NCBI GenBank assembly: GCA_021107335.1
Contig: JAIOSZ010000029.1
Span: forward strand, 1 to 8,201
Length of the DNA stretch: 8,201 nucleotides
DNA from: Desulfuromonadaceae bacterium
GTDB taxonomy: Bacteria > Desulfobacterota > Desulfuromonadia > Desulfuromonadales > Syntrophotaleaceae
Reading direction: 5' to 3'
In this document: piece by piece, positions 5,326-8,201 of the stretch
Numbering within the stretch: the stretch's first letter is position 1
Layout of the letters: every line of letters starts with the position of its first letter
Made by a program: the position numbers and the translations under genes
Notes under the pieces: model-generated
What the model was told of the DNA's origin: nothing
The model's input: only the letters and a program-made list of their open reading frames with translations
The model's database searches: none

Positions 5326-6027
5326 ATGAAATGTCCAAAATGCGGCTATGATAATCAGCTCGACAGGGAAGACTGCTTTCGGTGCCGGGTGATCTTTGCC
5401 AAGGTTCGCCAGGAACCGGACCTGACGGAACCACATCCACAGGAACTTGTCCGCCCGGAGGAGGCTTCAGAAACCCCGCAAACCCTGGAGAGTGTCTGGA
5501 AAGCAGCGGCACTACTGGTCATGGGCATCTGGGGCGGCAAGTTGATATTTGCCGGTATCGCTGGCAACTCCACCGGGAATAGCTGGCTGCACTTGGTGAA
5601 TCTTCCTTTCCACGAAGCCGGACACTTGTTTTTTCGTCCCCTGGGCGGTTTCATGACCTCCCTCGGCGGAACCCTGGGACAGTTACTGGTTCCGCTGGTG
5701 TGCATGGCGACGTTACTACTGAAAACCCGCGACCCCTTCGGTGGAGCGGTTTGTCTGTGGTGGCTCGGGGAGAGTTTTCTCGACATTGCACCGTACATCA
5801 ATGATGCACGGGCCGGGCGGCTGCCTCTGCTAGGGGGAAATTTCGGCCATTCGTCTCCCTATGGTTTTCACGACTGGGAGTATTTGCTGACCGAAACGGG
5901 GCTGCTTCGCTTCGACCATGCCCTGGCGAAATTCGCCCATGGTTTCGGCACATTGTTGATGACACTAGCGCTAGCATGGGGCGTGTGGCTCTTGGTCGCC
6001 GGATATCAAAAGCGGGAAATGCCCTAG
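5326..6027 (+). CDS. Zinc-ribbon membrane protein with HEXXH (M50-like putative metalloprotease)
   Basis: The N-terminus is a zinc ribbon: CPKC at 3-6 and CFRC at 17-20, followed by an acidic, Pro/Glu-rich linker (about 28-55). The rest is membrane-embedded, with probable helices at about 58-80, 113-132, 138-158 and 204-226. FHEAGH at 95-100 gives the HEXXH zinc site (H96, E97, H100) at the start of the membrane part, as in M50/site-2-type intramembrane proteases. The third ligand may be E149, D153 or D160 in GESFLDIAPYIND, but the usual NPDG-type motif is absent, so peptidase activity is unproven. HDWEYLLTETGLLRFDHALA at 182-201 looks like a conserved amphipathic region. ATG 5326 is supported by AGGGA at 5316-5320. 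It is convergent with uvrB, with 214 bp between stops. The combination suggests zinc- or redox-sensed proteolysis at the membrane, which is inference. Confidence 0.75.
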   Translation: MKCPKCGYDNQLDREDCFRCRVIFAKVRQEPDLTEPHPQELVRPEEASETPQTLESVWKAAALLVMGIWGGKLIFAGIAGNSTGNSWLHLVNLPFHEAGHLFFRPLGGFMTSLGGTLGQLLVPLVCMATLLLKTRDPFGGAVCLWWLGESFLDIAPYINDARAGRLPLLGGNFGHSSPYGFHDWEYLLTETGLLRFDHALAKFAHGFGTLLMTLALAWGVWLLVAGYQKREMP

Positions 6028-6241
6028 TAGTCAAGCCTGGAGAATTCGCCTTTGTCCGTCCGCTCGGAGAGGGCCTTTAAGCAAACCGGACAATCAACAG
6101 AGAAACCGAGATAGACTCGCCCACAAGGGAAGTAACTGTGGATCAGGCTTAGCAAATGGGTAATTCACTTTGCTGAGAACTCTGGGGATGCCCCAAATTG
6201 TGGAGACATCCTACCCAGCGAAACGACCATCCAACGTCCTA
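6028..6241. other. Convergent intergenic region between the membrane protein gene and uvrB
   Basis: This region must hold the transcription ends of both genes, but no textbook terminator is visible. Inverted repeats seen are TTGTCCG (6052-6058) with CGGACAA (6087-6093), CTTAGCAAA (6148-6156) with TTTGCTGAG (6169-6177, one mismatch), and TGGGG/CCCCA (6183-6195, three-base loop). None is followed by a T-tract on the relevant strand. The 6148-6177 stem is the best candidate for the end of uvrB transcription. Confidence 0.35.
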
Positions 6242-8201
6242 TCACCCATCCCGCAACTGCAATTCCTGTTTCTCCAGCAGCAACATTCGATCCCGCAATT
6301 CAGCGGCTTTTTCAAAATCCAACTCCCCGGCGGCCTGCAGCATCTCGATCTTGATGCGGGCGATCTCTGCGCGTAGTTCCTTCGGCGTGTGCCACTCGGC
6401 CTCTTCTTCGGCGATCATCGCCAAATCCGCATAGTCCTTTTCGGAAATATCCTCGAGAATGGAGTGAATTGCTTTTTTGATGGTCTGCGGGGTAATGCCG
6501 TGCTCTTCGTTGTAAGCCAACTGCACCACGCGACGCCGTGCCGTTTCATCGATGCAGGCCTGCATGGAGCGGGTAATCTTATCGCCGTACATGATCACCC
6601 GACCGGCCACATTACGGGCCGCCCGACCGCAGGTCTGAATCAGCGACCGTTCCGAGCGCAGGAAGCCTTCTTTGTCGGCATCGAGGATAGTGACCAGAGA
6701 TACTTCGGGGATGTCGAGGCCCTCGCGCAGCAGGTTGATGCCGATGAGCACATCGAAGACCCCTTTGCGTAGATCGCGAATGATCTCTATCCGCTCCATG
6801 GTGTGGATATCGGAATGGAGGTAACGAACTTTGATGCCGAGTTCTTTAAGGTAAGTGGTCAGCTCTTCGGACATGCGCTTGGTCAGGGTGGTGACCAGAA
6901 CCCGCTCCCCAAGGGCGGTCGTGTTGCGGATCTCGTGGATCAGATCGTCGACCTGATCCTTTGCCGGGCGCACTTCTATGGGCGGATCGATAAGGCCCGT
7001 AGGACGGACGATCTGCTCAACCACCACACCTTCGGCCTTGGTCAGCTCGTAGTCGGCGGGGGTGGCCGAAACATAGACCGTCTGAATACCCTTGGCCTCG
7101 AACTCCTCGAACTTGAGAGGCCGGTTGTCCAAAGCGCTAGGCAGGCGGAAACCGTAGTTGACCAGGTTCTGCTTGCGGGAGCGGTCGCCCCGATACATGG
7201 CGCCGACCTGGGAGACGGAGACGTGGCTCTCGTCGATGAACAGCAGCGAGTCCTTGGGGAAGTAGTCGAAGAGGGTGGCCGGCGGCTGATCGGGCTGGCG
7301 GTTGCCGAGGAGCCGGGAATAGTTCTCGATCCCCTGGCAAAAGCCCATCTCTTCCATCATTTCGATGTCGAAGAGGGTGCGTTGCTCGATGCGTTGGGCC
7401 TCGACCAGCATGTTGCGCTCGCGAAAGTAGACGATGCGCTCCCGCAACTCTTCTTGGATCTCTTTGATGGCCCTATTGAGGGTAGGCCGGGTGGCGACGT
7501 AGTGACTGGCTGGAAAGATCGCGGTGCGTTCCAGGCGATCGGTTACCTTGCCGCGAATCGGGTCGATCTCGCTAATGGACTCGATCTCGTCGCCGAAAAA
7601 CTCGATGCGCAGCGCACGCTTCTCTTCATAGGCGGGAAAAATCTCCACCGAATCGCCCCGCACCCGAAAGGTGCCGCGATGAAAGTCGACATCGTTGCGA
7701 CTGTACTGAATATCCACCAGGCGCCGTAATAGATCGTTGCGATCCAGCTCTTGACCCACTTCGAGACGGATCAGCATGCCGAAGTAGGCTTCCGGCGAGC
7801 CGAGGCCATAGAAGCAGGAGACGGAGGCGACGATCAGCACATCGTCGCGGGAAAGCAGGCTGCGAGTAGCACTATGGCGCAGCTTGTCGATCTCCTCGTT
7901 GATGGAGGAGTCTTTTTCGATAAAGGTATCGGTGCTGGCAACGTAGGCTTCGGGCTGATAGTAGTCGTAGTAGGAGACAAAATACTCGACAGCGTTGTGG
8001 GGAAAGAATTCTTTGAACTCGCTGTAAAGCTGGGCGGCCAGTGTCTTGTTGTGGGCCAGCACCAGCGTGGGCCGCTGGGTCTGCTGGATGATGTGAGCCA
8101 TGACAAAGGTTTTGCCCGTGCCGGTTGCGCCGAGCAGGGTTTGATGCTTGTAACCGGCCCGCACGCCGGCTACTAGTTTTTCAATGGCCTGGGGTTGATC
8201 G
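6242..8201 (-). CDS. uvrB: UvrABC excinuclease subunit B (5' end outside window)
   Basis: UvrB is the DNA-damage-verifying, helicase-fold subunit of nucleotide excision repair; it receives DNA from UvrA and recruits UvrC in the cytoplasm. The visible 652 residues start at DQPQAIEKL at the right edge, matching the GDQPxAI motif near the family N-terminus, so about 20 residues are missing. GTG 8164 is not the true start. In visible numbering, Walker A GATGTGKT is at 24-31, the beta-hairpin [10 protein letters not shown] at 77-86, motif II DESH at 323-326, VSATP near 377-381, NLLREGLD near 489-496, and motif [11 protein letters not shown] at 522-530, where many relatives have Ile or Thr instead of Cys. 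The C-terminal UVR coiled coil that binds UvrC is at about 608-644 ([15 protein letters not shown]). No frameshift or missing motif is seen. Promoter and any SOS box lie outside the window. Confidence 0.98.
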   Translation of the reverse strand, partial: DQPQAIEKLVAGVRAGYKHQTLLGATGTGKTFVMAHIIQQTQRPTLVLAHNKTLAAQLYSEFKEFFPHNAVEYFVSYYDYYQPEAYVASTDTFIEKDSSINEEIDKLRHSATRSLLSRDDVLIVASVSCFYGLGSPEAYFGMLIRLEVGQELDRNDLLRRLVDIQYSRNDVDFHRGTFRVRGDSVEIFPAYEEKRALRIEFFGDEIESISEIDPIRGKVTDRLERTAIFPASHYVATRPTLNRAIKEIQEELRERIVYFRERNMLVEAQRIEQRTLFDIEMMEEMGFCQGIENYSRLLGNRQPDQPPATLFDYFPKDSLLFIDESHVSVSQVGAMYRGDRSRKQNLVNYGFRLPSALDNRPLKFEEFEAKGIQTVYVSATPADYELTKAEGVVVEQIVRPTGLIDPPIEVRPAKDQVDDLIHEIRNTTALGERVLVTTLTKRMSEELTTYLKELGIKVRYLHSDIHTMERIEIIRDLRKGVFDVLIGINLLREGLDIPEVSLVTILDADKEGFLRSERSLIQTCGRAARNVAGRVIMYGDKITRSMQACIDETARRRVVQLAYNEEHGITPQTIKKAIHSILEDISEKDYADLAMIAEEEAEWHTPKELRAEIARIKIEMLQAAGELDFEKAAELRDRMLLLEKQELQLRDG

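Noticed and set aside
6389..8176. Long + strand open frames (127, 308 and 141 codons) opposite uvrB
   Set aside because: They are antisense to a fully conserved uvrB frame and show low-complexity, Asp/Gly/Val/Leu-rich composition typical of shadow frames. No family similarity or ribosome site is seen.

Overview
The window looks like an ordinary chromosomal stretch of a Gram-negative bacterium. A lipoprotein, a lipopolysaccharide-type kinase and CreD all imply an outer membrane. The mix of an orphan DUF362 protein, CreD, a Y1 (IS200-like/RAYT) transposase scar and the style of the UvrB sequence reminds me of the Desulfuromonadales/Geobacterales (Desulfobacterota). That placement is an impression from family composition, not a measured result.

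Left part (1-2113), all + strand: a possible gene tail overlaps a 66-residue acidic small protein by ATGA. It is followed by a DUF362 protein and a lipoprotein with degenerate ankyrin repeats and a C-terminal SHOCT-like motif.

Middle (2114-4237), the scarred part of the window: a perfect 11-bp inverted repeat, a GGGACACC motif and the first 20 codons of a Y1 transposase form the truncated left end of an IS200-like/RAYT element. This remnant abuts creD, whose Shine-Dalgarno lies inside the transposase codons. creD itself (2358-3715) is interrupted by a -1 frameshift near 2946-2950; restored, it would have about 452 codons. Just after it lies a decayed C-terminal piece of a second DUF362 gene, paralogous to the intact one 2.7 kb upstream. 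A gene-poor stretch of about 300 bp follows.

Right part (4238-8201): a Kdo/WaaP-family kinase gene without other LPS genes, then a zinc-ribbon membrane protein with an HEAGH metalloprotease-like motif. Convergent to it is uvrB on the - strand, running off the right edge with roughly its first 20 codons missing.

The genes do not form one pathway. I see no defence system, CRISPR array, tRNA or rRNA. The most noteworthy signals are the duplicated and decayed DUF362 copy, including an apparently shared C-terminal extension that is out of frame in both copies, the transposase/creD junction, the creD frameshift, and the unusual zinc-ribbon/HEXXH membrane protein. No convincing wholly new system is visible.
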